DNA from: Cymbidium sinense | Taxonomy: Eukaryota; Streptophyta; Magnoliopsida; Asparagales; Orchidaceae | Assembly (NCBI GenBank): GCA_021442155.1 | Contig: CM038214.1 | Span: 57,320,514 to 57,384,513, forward strand | Reading direction: 5' to 3' | Length of the DNA: 64,000 nt | In this document: positions 32,227 to 44,394 of the stretch, piece by piece | How the letters are laid out: the number at the start of each line of letters is the position of its first letter | Position numbering within the stretch: position 1 is the first letter of the stretch | Notes under the pieces: model-generated | What the model was told of the DNA's origin: nothing | The model's input: only the letters and a program-made list of their open reading frames with translations | The model's database searches: none | Program-made: the position numbers and the translations under genes

Positions 32227-34347
32227 ATTAAGTAAACTCATATGTTTAGATTTATTTAGTTTAATTTTTATTTTTATAGTTTATTTTATTTTTTTTATTT
32301 TTTATTTAGGTTTGTTTTTTATTTTTATGTAGTTTAGTTTATTTACTTTAGGTTTATTTATTTTAGTTTAGGTTTTTATTTTAGTTTATTTTTTAGGTTT
32401 AAGTTTATTTTTTAGTTGAGTTTTATTTTTATTTTATTATTTAGGCTTAGGTTTTATTTTTAATTTTTAGGTTTAGGTTTATTTTTTTATTTTATTTTTT
32501 TAAGTTTAGGTTAGGTTTTTATTTTTGGTTTATTTTTAAGTTTTATTTTTTAGTTTAGGTTTAGGTTTATTGCTAGTTTATTTTATTTTATTTAGTTTAG
32601 GTTTAGGTTTAGTTTATTTTATGTTTAAGTTTAGGTATTTTTTTATTTTAGTTTATTTTTTTAGTTTAGGTCTAGGTTTATTTTCTTTTGTTTATTTTAT
32701 TTTTATTTTAGGTTTAGGTTTTCTTTTAGTTTAGGGTCTAAGTTATTTTTTTATTTATTTTTGGATTTTATTTTTAGGTTTATTTTTTAGGTTTAGGATT
32801 TTATTTAGTTTTTATTTTATTTTATTTTAGGTTTATTTTATCTTTATTTTATGTTTTGTTTTTAGTTTTTATTTTATTTACTATTTTATTTTTAGGTTTA
32901 TTTTATATATTTAGGTTAGTTTAGGTTATTATTATTTTTATTTTAGTTTCTTTTTATTATTTTATTTTTAGGTTCAAGTTTAGGTTTAAGTTTTTATTTT
33001 TTTATTTTATTTTTTAAATTTATTTAGGTTTAGGTTTTTTATTTATTTTATTTTTAGGTTTTATTTAGTTTAGGTTTAGGTTTTTAAGTTTTTAGGGTTT
33101 AAGGTTCAGGGTTTAGGGTTTAGGGTTCAGGGTCTAGGTTTTAGGTTTTAGGGTTTTAGGGTTTAGGGTTAGCTTATGGTTTAATGTTAGTTTAGGGTTT
33201 AGGGTTTAAGTTTTAGGGTTTAGGCTTTAGGGTTTCGGGTTTAGGGTTTTTAGGGTTTAGTGTTAGCTTATGGCTTACTGTTAGTTTAGGGTTTAGGGTT
33301 TATGTTTTAGGGTTTAGGCTTTAGGGTAAGGTTTTTAAGGTTTAAGTTTTAAGGTTTAGAGTTAGTTTAGGATTTAGGGTTGAGGTTTTTAGGGTTTAGG
33401 GTTTAAGGTTTAGGGTCAGGGTTAGGGTTTAGGGTGTAAGGTTTATGGTTTTTTAAAGTTTAGGGTTTAGGGTTATAGATTTTGGGTTTAGGGTTTAGAG
33501 TTTTAGGATTTAGGGTGTAGGGTTATGAGGTATAGGGCTTAGGGTTTAGGATTTAGGGTTTTTAGGGTTTAGGTTTTAGGATTAGGGTTCATGTTTTAGT
33601 TTAGGGTTTATGGTTTTTTATTTTTTTTATTTTAATAGAGAACAAATTCAGATTCAACATCTCTTCTTTTTGATATTATCAACCATGTAACACACCAAGT
33701 TTTCTAGGACATAAGCAATGACATACAGAAAAATTAGCATGCATAAAGTAGATCAAAAACCCTAGATAACTAGAATCATCTCTACAATAAAGACACAATT
33801 CCATAACTAGTAGATCTGACAGATCGTTCTTCAGTTTCTCTAGTTCCCATCAGAACCACCCTGGCCACCATCATATCCCCGATCTCTCCCTTCGCCACCA
33901 CCACGGTTGTAAGGTCCGTCTCTCCTCCCTCCTCCATAACCACCACTACTCCGACCACCACCTTTATATCCACCAGCACCTCTAGATCCCCCACCATCGC
34001 AACGATAACCACCGCCTCCGCCATCACCTCCACCACCATACCTAGACTAAGCCTGGTTGACGATGAGGTTCTTGTCGTCATGGTTTTTCCCATTCTTAGG
34101 GTCTAGGTTTAGGGTTATTAGGATTTAGAGTTTAGATTTTTTTTTAAATTTATTTTGTTACTTTATATTTAGGTTTAGGTTTTGGGTTTTGGGTTTAAGG
34201 TTCATGGTTGAGGGTTAAGGTTTACGGTTTAGGGTTTACGGTTTAGGGTTTAGGGTTTAGGGTTTAGGGTTTAGAGTTTAGGTTTTAGGGTTTAGGGTTT
34301 AGGGTTTAGGGTTTAAAATTTAGGGTTTATGGGTTTTTTAAAAAAAA
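32227..34347 (+). repeat. macrosatellite unit 6 (about 2.12 kb, with GRP)
   Basis: Anchor attaagtaaactcatatgt, AT-rich part to about 33080, TTTAGGG block of about 500 bases, GRP fragment at 33614-34097, then a TTTAGGG block with perfect heptamers at 34240-34310. Confidence 0.78.
33614..34097 (-). pseudogene. GRP retro-fragment, copy 4
   Basis: Minus strand, same start point. It reads NGKNHDDKNLIVNQA, then a TAG where the other copies have CAG, then glycine-rich sequence (GGGGDGGGGGYRC, GGGRSSGGYGGGRRD), and a second TAG in place of CAG just before the usual stop. Both nonsense changes are C to T, as expected from deamination of methylated cytosine. The tail after the 3'-UTR is A-rich, interrupted by T. 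Confidence 0.82.
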
Positions 34348-36240
34348 TTTAAGAAAAATGGTAGGTTAAGGTTTATTTAGTTTATTTATTATTTATTGTA
34401 GTATATTTTATTTTTTAATTTTTATTTTTATTTAGATTTATTTTTAATTTTTATCTAGTTTTGTTTATTTATTTTAGTTTATGTTTTTTATTTTAGTTTA
34501 TTTTTTAGGTTTAGTTTATTATTTAGTTGAGTTTTAGGTTTATTATATTTTTTTTTTATTTTTTAGGTTTAGGTTTAGTTATTTTATTTTTTTTTATGTT
34601 TAGGTTTTAGGTTTTTATCTTAGGTTAATTTTTAGGTATTATTTTTTAGTTTAGGTTTAGGTTTATTTTTAGTTTATTTTATTTTTATTTAGTTTAGGGT
34701 TTAAGTTTAGTTTATTTTAAGCTTAGGTTTAGGTTTTATTTATTTTAGTTTAGGTTTAGGTTTATCTTATTTTATTTATTTTGTATTTTAGGTTTAGTTT
34801 TTTTTAGTAGAGGGTTTAGGTTTATTTTTTATTTATTTTTATGTTTTATTTTTAGGTTTATTTTTAAAGTTTAGGTTTTTATTTTAGGTTTATTTTATTT
34901 TTTATTTTACATTTAATTTTTATTTTATTTAAGTTTTTTTTCTTAGGTTTATTTTATTTTTTTAGTTTTTATTTGGTTTTTATTTATTTTCTATTAATTT
35001 ATTTTGATTAGTTTATTTTATTTTATTTTGAGGTTTAGGTTTAAGATTTAGTTTAGGTTTTTATTTTATTTTATTTTTAAATTTTATTTAGGTTTAAGTT
35101 TTTTTTTTATTTTAGTTTTAGGTTTTATTTAGTTTAGGTTTAGGTTTTCATGGTTTAGGGTTTAGGGTTTAGGGTTTAGGGTTTAGGGTTTAGGGTTTAG
35201 GATTTAGGGTTAGGGTTTAAGGTTTAAAGTTTAGGGTTTAGTATTTAGGCTTTTGGGTTTAGGGTTTTTAGGGTTTAGGGTTAGCTTAGAGTTTAGGATT
35301 AGTTTAAGGTTTAGGGTTTAAGGTTTAGGGTTTAGGCTTTAGAGTTTAGGGTTTTAGTGTTAGGTTAGAGTTTAGGTTTAGGGTTTAAGGTTTAGCTTAG
35401 GGTTTATGGTTTTAGTTTAGGTTTAGTAGGTCTTTAAGGTTTAGGTTTAGGGTTATTTAGGTTTAGTTTAGGGTTTAGGGTTTAGGGTTTAGGGTTTAGG
35501 TTTAGGTTTAGGTTTGGGTTTTAGGTTTAGTTTAGTGTTTTTGGTTTAGGGTTTAGGGTTTTAGGTTTGAGGTTTAGGTTTAAGGTTGTAGTTTAGGGTT
35601 TAAGTTTAGGGTTTATATGGTTAATGTTTAGAGTTTGTATTTTGTTTTATTTTTTATTTTTTATTTTTATTTTTTTTAAAATTAAAATATATAGGTTATT
35701 TATTTAATTTATTTTATTCATTTATTTTATTTTTTTATTTGATTTTAGTATATTTTATTTTATTTAGTTTATTTTATTTATTTTAAGCTTATTTATTTTA
35801 GTTTAGGTTTTTTATTTTAGTTAATTTTTTAGGTTTAAGGTTAGGTTTTGGTTTATTTTTTAGTTTAGTTTTATTTTTATTTTATTTTCTAGGTTTATGT
35901 TTTATTTTTTTATTTTTTGGTTTAGCTTTAGGTTTTGTATTTTATTATTTTAGGTTTAGGTTTTTATTTTAGGTAGATTTTTAGGTTTTATTTTTTAGTT
36001 TAGGTTTAGGTTTATTTTTGTTTATTTCATTTTATTTAGTTTTGGTTCATGTTTACGTTTAGTTTATTTTTGGTTTATGTTTAGGTTTTTTAATTTTAGT
36101 TTAGTTTATTTTAGTGTAGGTTTAGGTTTATCTAATTTTTATTTTCGGTTTAGTTTTTTTTTTAGTTTAGGGTTTAAGTTTTATTTATTATTTATTTTTA
36201 TGTTTTATTTTTAGGTTTATTGTTTAGGGTTAGATTTTTA
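34348..36240 (+). repeat. macrosatellite units 7 and 8 (no GRP), ending at non-array DNA
   Basis: A degraded anchor at about 34348 (atttaagaaaaatggtagg) starts a unit of about 1.34 kb. A weaker anchor at about 35691 (attaaaatatataggtt) starts a last, partial unit that stops at about 36240, about 550 bases in. TTTAGGG block at 35155-35620. No GRP fragment. Confidence 0.7.
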
Positions 36241-36282
36241 TTTAGTTACATTCAGCGATGAAGACTTACTCCTAGGGATGAT

Positions 36283-36594
36283 CGTGCACAACCACCTCTT
36301 TACATTACAGTGGTTGTTGGCATATGCTAGATATCTAGAGTTCTGGTTGACCCATGTGTATCAATTAACATTATGAGTCTAAAAGCCCTTGCCTAGTTGA
36401 GGATTGACATCTCCAAACTAAAAAAAAGGATGATGTCGAGAGAATTCAATGAAAAAGGTGAGAGGGTCTTGTGATGTTTATTTTTGGATTTATGGGGGGA
36501 CACAATGCAGATAGTTGGAGGGGTACTTTTTAAGGTGATCAGGTACAACATTGAGGTATGATGTACTATCTCGAAAGATAGCATCACCCTATAA
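36283..36594 (+). pseudogene. gypsy-type aspartic protease remnant
   Basis: The plus strand reads PPLYITVVVG, then VLVDPCVSINIMSLKAL, in which VDPCVSINIM corresponds to the retropepsin active-site segment (DPGAS-like in Tat elements). It continues RIDISKLK and REFNEKGERVL. Stops interrupt it four times. It contains the active-site half that the two gag-less gypsy copies lack, but it also extends into the part they do have, so it is probably from a different element and not a split half. Confidence 0.65.
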
Positions 36595-39160
36595 TAGACC
36601 TAATCACATAATAAGGACTCCTAAGGAATGATGGGTCTTCAAATGCACCAAAAATTTTTTTCCCTACTTTATATGGATAAATAAAGCAGGGTTTATATTA
36701 AACCAGGTTCTTAAGTTCCCTAAGGAGGTAAGCCTCCATAGTTAAATACATCTTAAGAAATGAAATTTCCTAAGAATACTCTTGATTAAAGTAAACAATT
36801 ATCATCTCCAAAGATTTCAAGGTTACACTATCAAAGGATTGGTTGTATTTGGAAAATCAATTGGGAAAGTTCAAGGAGATGACTTATTATTAGAATCTAA
36901 ATGAAATACATAGGAAATCCTCATGATACTGTGAAGTCCAATGAGCATTGTAACCTGTCATATGATTGGGCTTTATAATTTTGAAGTTGAGGAGATTTAT
37001 ATGTTTTGAGTTGAAATTTAATTAGATTACTAGGGCTTATAATCTACCAATACAAGATTGTGAGAATGCTTAAGAGATGAGGATTTAAGCTCGAAGCCTC
37101 AAGGAAATAGGTACCTCGGATCCTATATCTAAGGAGCTTTAGTACGAGCTAAAGCATGACCTAAATATAAGCGATAGGTGGACATAAGGGTTTACCTCCA
37201 CAAGAGTTAATAAATTGTCCAACGTCTTGACTTATAACTACCTGGAGTGGCCACCAGCTAAATCCTCCTATGATTTTAAAACCATGTCATCCGGTCTTAT
37301 GAATTTTAAGATAGCTAGGGTAGTTATTTAATTAAAAAGAGACTAAAGTCCTAAAAACACTCCCTAGGAGACTAGAGTATGAGTGGTATGAGCATATGAC
37401 TTAATATATAGATGCAAAATATTTTTAAATTTTATTTCATTTTAGACAAATTATTTTGTTAGAAGCTTTAGGATTTCTTATGCTTAAATGCATGATGAAA
37501 TATATTATTGGTCAAATCAGTTAGAAGAAGGTGTTCTCCACAATAAGGGATGCCCTCACAGGTCATGCATTCCTTTATCATGCAAGGATGGAGAACCTTC
37601 ATGTTCAAGAGAGAAAGAATATGCATGCATGATATGAAACATACAACCATACAGCTAAAGGGTTGCTATATCTTTTAATTATCTTATTTATGTCTTAGGC
37701 TTTATGATGAGGTTATGAGTTGTTTAAAATTAAGTTATGAGAGATTAGTTAGGTAGAAAAGTTATTTTTATCCTAAGAGCCTAATCGTATCCAAGCCACA
37801 CATTAAAACATCAATCATTTAAGAAGCTATGAAAATCATGTCATCCTAATGCACAATGTAAACATAACATCAAACAATTATACAAACTATCATAAAAGAA
37901 AAAAAGGCTAGTGTAGTCAGATACTGCCGTACAACCCGAAGAGAGAAAAGTTGGGTAGCTGAGCTCTACCCTTATACAACCTGGAATATGAAAGAATAAT
38001 TATAATTGTATTAAATGCTATGGGGTCTTCTTTCTTCATATCTCCATTTATGATTTGGTTCCTTCTTTGATCTGGATGGTGCTTGCTTCAAAGGCATCAC
38101 AGGGCACCCCAAGATAAAGCCTTCAAGCCACTACTCATCCTAATCCCCCATAGCACTAATCCTAATTTCTATTGCAAAAAATACATTTATGTGGGAAAGG
38201 TAAATCTAACTACACCTACAAAATAGTGGTTAGCTAAATATACATATAATCCCAAGCAGTTGTATTTATAATTTGGACTTAACACCCTACACATGGGTAA
38301 CTAAGTCCATCTATCCTAACTTGGATTATGCTTAAGGATTTAAACAACCTGCAAAAAGAGCATTCAGATTTATTTTTAAGCATCCCTTAAGCATAATCTT
38401 CAACAAAAAACATGATTAAGCTAAATTTGTCCTATAATCCAGTCTATGAAGCATACACCCTAACATCCAATCTAAAATAACACATAATAAAATAAAACAT
38501 ACATCACATCATACACCGCCCTAACTTAGAGCTAGTGATGAATTAATTCTAATGTGTATTAAGGCTTGTGTGGCAAGTCTTGTTAGGCATTAGTGTTGCA
38601 TTTTCTAAGTGTAGAAGGATTTAATTTAACATGAAAGTTGATTTCACATGAAGTAGTTTAATTGATTTGACAATTTTAATTTTTGTTTGCTTTTGTTTCA
38701 TTTGATTACACTTAAAACTAAGTGTTATAAAGAGAGGAAAAGATGATTTCCCTCTTTCATCCCTACCTTGAGTAACTTTCTAAAGTTTATTAATTTGATT
38801 TAGTTCTCTTTAGTGAATGGCTTATTAAATGATTAAATTAATCCTTAGTTTAGGTTCACTTTAAATAATCCTATTCAAAATGAAAGGCATCTTAAGATTA
38901 ATTTAATTTAATTACTACCACATAACATAAATTAATTCATTCCTTGCCATCACATGTAGCATGCATATGATTTAATCCTAAGTGTATCTATACATGCAAC
39001 ATATTTTAGCACACTTAAATGATGAATGTATGTGTATGTTTAGAATTTATATTTTATTTGATTGAATTATGTAAATATATTAATTTAAAACTTTATCCAA
39101 ATTCTTATACAAAAAGGACATATGAACGAAACTAAATAAGCATGTGTTGTTATTAAACTA
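36595..39160. other. non-array, non-coding DNA between protease remnant and right gypsy copy
   Basis: 2.6 kb of ordinary AT-rich sequence. The only open frames are short and without homology I recognise (for example 37468-37650 on the minus strand). Words of the later tandem repeat, such as 'ctttatccaaattctta', appear from about 39040. It may be decayed retrotransposon or LTR sequence. Confidence 0.5.
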
Positions 39161-39760
39161 GAGAAGTGAGGTAATCAAATGACATGCTTGGAGCTAGCTA
39201 AAGCCTCGAATTCTTAGGATGTCCAGACTATATACCCATTTGCATTCAAACATATGTAAATTTGCATACATGAACATATGAAGTAAGCTCCAAATCATAT
39301 GGCTAATTAATTCAACCACTTAGTCAATTATTAATGCATATAATTTTAATATAAAATAGGATTTTCATTCACTAATCACATTTACATATACATGTACAAA
39401 GATATAGGCAAGAACATGTCATTGTTAAACAAGGGAAGTGAGGTAATTAGATAACCTCCTTTGGGCTAACTAAATCCTGGTATTCCCGAGATATCTGGAC
39501 TATATACTTGCTTTTCTTGGACGCCCATGGATGTATACATAAATGAGGGAAAAAAATCATTCATAGATTGTATATTTTTTTGATCGAATCATTTAAATAT
39601 ATGAATTAAAGCTCTATCCAAATTCTAATGTTGAAATACATAAAAATAAAATCAAATGGGTACATGCCATTGTTAAAGTAGGGAAGTGAGGTAATCAAAT
39701 GACCTCCTTGGGGCTAGCTAAAGCCTTGTGTTTCTAGGATGTCCAGACTATATACCCATT
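39161..39760 (+). repeat. three diverged copies of a 250-270 bp repeat
   Basis: The core gtgaggtaat, followed by 'gggctagctaaagcc'-like and 'tccagactatataccc'-like words, occurs at 39166, 39438 and 39686 (periods 272 and 248). Copies one and three are more alike than either is to copy two, suggesting a 520-base dimer. The left gypsy copy keeps only one of these, and its truncation point at 7712 falls inside that core. Confidence 0.8.
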
Positions 39761-42239
39761 ACCGTTCAATTTTATACAAATCAACACAAGAATTAAGGAA
39801 AGAGAACTCAACATTCATGCACTTAAGCTATAAGCACATGCATTTCTTATATATTTATAACTAGCATCATAACACATTTTATTATTCATTTATAAGCTTT
39901 TGAAAAATACCTTTGGAATTAATAGTGATACTTGCCACACATATATTAAATCTAATCAACACATGCAAGCTTACATAAATAAAATCTATTTTATTTTACT
40001 TGATTTTGAAAAGATGGATTCATGAATTCAAATAACATACCAAATTTAACATGATTGGAAAGAGGACAATCAAGTATAAGCATGTGATTCATTCAACCAA
40101 ACTTGTTCTTAAGGATAATCAAATCAAATAAGATCATTAAAAGCAAACCAAAGCTTATTTATTAATTAAGTTTTGGATTTGATTTGATTTAAGGAGGAGA
40201 AGAGAAATCATCACTTGTTGTTTTAAACCCATTCCCACATTAGTGATTTGATTTAATTTAAGTAAATGTAATTAAGTTGATTTTTTGGGTCAATTAAGTT
40301 GAACCCTTAATTAGATGAATTAATTACCCTTACCTATGTCACCTTAAAGTAATTAACTAAATAATTATGAGCCAAAATGATATGCATGGAAAATAAACTT
40401 GCAATGATCCTAGGAAATAAAATGGGCCCAATGCAATTGGCTCATGATTATTAGTTAATTAGATTAAGGGACCTAATTAATTACTCTTATGGTTTTCCCA
40501 CACATGTGGACTAACCATAATTTCATTAAACCCCTTTAGGATATTAAACACCTACCCCATGATTTATTTAATTAATGTTTGATATAATTATGATTTCAAT
40601 TTGATTAAGTGATTTAATTAATTAGTTAAATCTTAATTAATTTCATTTGAAAAAAGGGTGAAATGAACTTAGGGAAAGGGGTCCCAACTTCTTAGTTACT
40701 TGTTGAACAATGATTAATAAACTTAATTAACCAATTTATTACTATTCATGGGATTAATTAACCATTAATTAACTTAAAAGAGTAGTTAAGGTTTAATTAG
40801 TTAATTTTATTAATTAATTGAGTAATAAATCCCAAAAAAATCATGAGAGGTAGAGGTCATCCCATTAAATTAATCCACAGAATTTGGGATTAATTGCTCA
40901 AGTAATTAAGTAGTAATTATGCTAATTGATTTTATAATTAAACATTAATTACTCTTAAAAACTAGTTAAGATCATTTTTAATTAATTCTCCTATAAAATA
41001 CCTTTCAAATGAGTATTTATTTGCATTTTGTTTATTTCTCTATGATTTTTTTATGATTTTTAGAAGTTTTTTAAAAATGATTAATTAAGCCTAAGTAAAA
41101 CTTAATCGGCACACATGGCAGCGATGCATGCTTTCCACATGTGTAAGATTACTTAGAACTTATCCAACTTCGGTGCTTATGTGACGGCGCGCACTCGTTC
41201 TCGATTTGATAGATGTGATTAATCCCATAGCTTAATAGGATTAAATCAGATCGATCTAGTAGATCTAATCATGATCATCCATTTTGATCATGCAAATGGA
41301 TGGTGCATGATTTAACATCATGTGAGTGAGGGACAATGGAGTCCGTCCCCCATTGCTCACTTGATCTGAGCTTACCCGAGCTCGGATCAAGTCCAAAAAA
41401 GTCCCACACCTTCATGACATCAATCAAAGAAGATCCAACGATCAAGATCACATGAGATGCAAGTTTTCTTCAAAAAGCTCCAACCCATTTTTGCCTAAGG
41501 ATCAGTTTTAGAAGCATACCTCGATGGAGCTCAAGACTGGAAGCTAGAACTATTGAGAAAGTTTCATCTAGTGGAGACAAAGCAATATTGGATTAATTCC
41601 TTGATGTTCTCTAGAAGGCCTGGGATAATTTGGAGCTCAACTTGATCAAGTCCCACCTCTGCTCAAGAATCTTGTGAGATGATTTTTTCTTTTGCAATCT
41701 AGGGAAGGTGCATGCAAAGTTAATTTGACTTTGATGGAAAAATGGGTAAGTTAGGTTGGAAATGGGAGTGTCTTATTTTGGGATGGATGGGAATGGCATT
41801 TTTTGATCAAGGAACGAGCTTGGGAGCTTAGCGAATGGTTATAGCAGCTCATCTTGGGTAGCTAGGGCTCTGAGGAATGATTTTTGTGTGTGTTTGAGTG
41901 GAAACAAGGGGGTTTATACCCCTTCTTGATCGACGGTGGGATCAAGTTTGGAGTCTAGTGGCCATCCGACCATCTCAAGGAGTCGTGGGTGGCAAGGAGG
42001 AGGTGAGTTGGCTCAGCTTAGTTGGTTGAAGCTGTGGAGGTGGTTGCTAAGAAAGAATCATGGGTGTCCTATGGGTTTCAAATGCTCTAATAGGCAAGGT
42101 GAGGTGATTTCACCTCCCATGGGTCATGGCTGACCTAGCCACCACTTAGGTCAGTTGGGTAGTGTCCTATGTACCTAGATGGACCATTGGGAGTACCAAG
42201 TGGCCAAGGATAGGAAATGACCACTTACATGGGTGATTT
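39761..42239 (+). other. non-coding 5' block of the right gypsy copy
   Basis: Matches the reverse complement of the left copy between about 5960 and 7560, except for about 765 bases near 40553-41320 that the left copy lacks. That extra part is rich in taattaa. The 65-codon frame at 41936-42133 has no recognisable domain. Confidence 0.6.
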
Positions 42240-43640
42240 GTCTAATGTGATGCCCTTGACCTAAGGGTAGAATGATCATTTAGCATTGGATTTGACTTGG
42301 GTAGATTTGAAATGAGCCAAAAGTGGGTTAGCCCAAATTTCAAGTCAATTGGAGTTGATTTGGTTAGGTTTGGCTTCATTTAACTCGTTTAGGTCAAATT
42401 ATGTTAGGTTAGATTGGGTTCACTAATTGATCAAATTGGGTCAAACCAAGGGTTGGCTCAAGTTTATATGATCATTTAGGATGTTTTGGTTCAATTAGTT
42501 TAGTTTAGTTTGGCTTAGATTTGATTTTGGTTCATTTGAATTCATTTAGGTCAAATGGGTTAAGTTGACCAATTTGACCAAATTAGCTTGGGTTAGGTGT
42601 TGGTTTGGGTTTAGTTGACCAATTGAAGATGATTGTAGGCTTTGGTTTCAATAAATTTGGATTTGATTTAGGCTAACTTGAACCTTTAGTTCAATTTGGG
42701 CTAAGTAGGTCAATTGGGTTCAGTTGGGTCCAATCATGTCTTTGGCCAAGTTTACCAATCAATTTGGAATAAACTTGAGCCATTGGTTGTAGTCAATTTG
42801 GTTTATATTTTGATTTGACCCAATTTGGTCTTTGAGGTCAATTTGGGTCAACTTGGGTTATGAGGGCCAATTGGGTTTAGTTTGACTCAATTGAAGGTCA
42901 AGTCATATTCAAATATTGATTTTGATTTAGTATGAATCATTGGTATCAAGGGATTTGGCTTAAATTATAATTTAGCTAGTTTAGGTTCATATGAGTTAAG
43001 GGGTTAACTTGGTCAAATGACCAAGTTGACTTGGTTTGACCTAATTTATGATAATTAATCAACCTAGGGTATCAACAATCATGATGGGAGGTTTTGATCG
43101 GCTTTGTTCAATCCAATTTGGGTAAGATTAGAACTTAGCTCAAATAGGTTAAATTAGCACCTAGGGTCAAGTGGACCAATTGGGTTTAGTTGTCTTGATT
43201 TTGAGTTGAGTTTGATTTAGATGAGTTTATATATGTATTTGGGATTGATATATAAATTCAATTGCAATTGGCTTGGGTTCAAATGGGTTTTGGTTCATTT
43301 GAACATTTCAAGTCAAAGGTTAAAGTTGGGTTTGACTTGGGTTAATTTGGGTTTGGTTTTGATTTAATTTGATTTAGTTTGACTTAGTTTTACTTATTTG
43401 AATGTAGATTTGATTTATATTTAGGAAGATGATTAAAGATATAAATTGATTATGAGAAATTCAATTAATTTTGGATTGATTTGGATTAAGATTTGGCTTC
43501 ATCCATGGGAAAAGTCATATGGCTTAGGAAGGGTTTCAAGTTTGGATTTGATCATGGGCTTCAATCATTTGGTTTTGGAATTTGGGTTTAGATTTGGATT
43601 TGAATTTAATGTTTGAATTAAACTTTAGGTTTGGTTTGAG
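42240..43640 (+). repeat. low-complexity block, mirror of 4140-5960
   Basis: Built of variations on ttgggtcaaattgg, tttggttcaa and ttgatttagg. It has the same word set, on the opposite strand, as the left block. No coding potential seen. Confidence 0.65.
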
Positions 43641-43799
43641 AAGTTGAACATAGATTGGAATTGAGTTGTAGGCTAGGTGGATTATCCTAATCCTAAGGCA
43701 TAAGCTAATCTTATGGTTAACCCTTCTAAGTCTTTAGGCTTAGGTTAAGTGTTTACCTAATTATTAGAAGTGTCTTATGACTAGGGAAGTCTTAGTGTC

Positions 43800-44140
43800 T
43801 AGAAGACTCCTACGTCTAAGATGGGAATCTGCACTCCAAAAGTGAGGTCAACAAGCCTTAGGCTCCATAGTGTTGCCCTTGGAGATAGATGATTGGAAGA
43901 TCGAAGCCAAGTTTCACATTATAGACTAATACACATCTTTCAATGCCTTGCTTGAGAGACCATGGACATAAGAACAACATAGTTTTATCCTCTCTACATC
44001 AGTGTATGAAGTTTGTGAGAGGTGGGATCGTCTACTATGTCAAAATAGATCTCAAGCCATTTATAGTTCACGAAGTCAACATATATAAGGATGCGACTTA
44101 CTACCTCCCTCAAAATCAACAAGTCTATTCTCGTGAACTT
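43800..44140 (+). pseudogene. C-terminal part of gypsy aspartic protease, right copy
   Basis: In two frames: a piece corresponding to LEIDDWKIE, then FNALL followed by an R-P-W, then SSLHQCMKFVRGGIVYYVK. This is the last third of a gypsy retropepsin. As in the left copy, nothing upstream of about 43800 resembles the active-site half or gag. Confidence 0.75.
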
Positions 44141-44230
44141 GGCCAAAGTTTAAAAATAAAAGAAAAATTAAAAAAGAAAAAAAATAAGAAAAGAAAAGAG
44201 AAAATGAAATAGAAAATAAATGGGAGCGAA
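44140..44230 (+). repeat. Lys-rich (AAAAGA)n tract
   Basis: A single A-rich tract coding Lys/Glu/Arg-like residues at the end of the 43943-44212 frame. The left copy holds a duplicated form at 3480-3690. Confidence 0.75.
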
Positions 44231-44394
44231 AATAATCTTGGAGGAGAAAGTAGGGCCTGTCATTAGATTCCACCCATAGTTTATTACTCTATTCAAACAT
44301 ATGGTAAGACAACCGACCTCCACCAAAGAAGAGGCAAGAGAAGTCCAGGGGTGGAAAACCATCCACCCAATAAAAGATATGTCCTAGCTACCAT

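Noticed and set aside
39161..39760. CRISPR-like array
   Set aside because: Only three diverged units of about 250-270 bases, no short identical repeats, and a plant context.
36283..44140. One protease split by a 7 kb insertion
   Set aside because: The two pieces overlap in the part of the domain they cover, and the left gypsy copy shows the same truncated protease without the other piece nearby.
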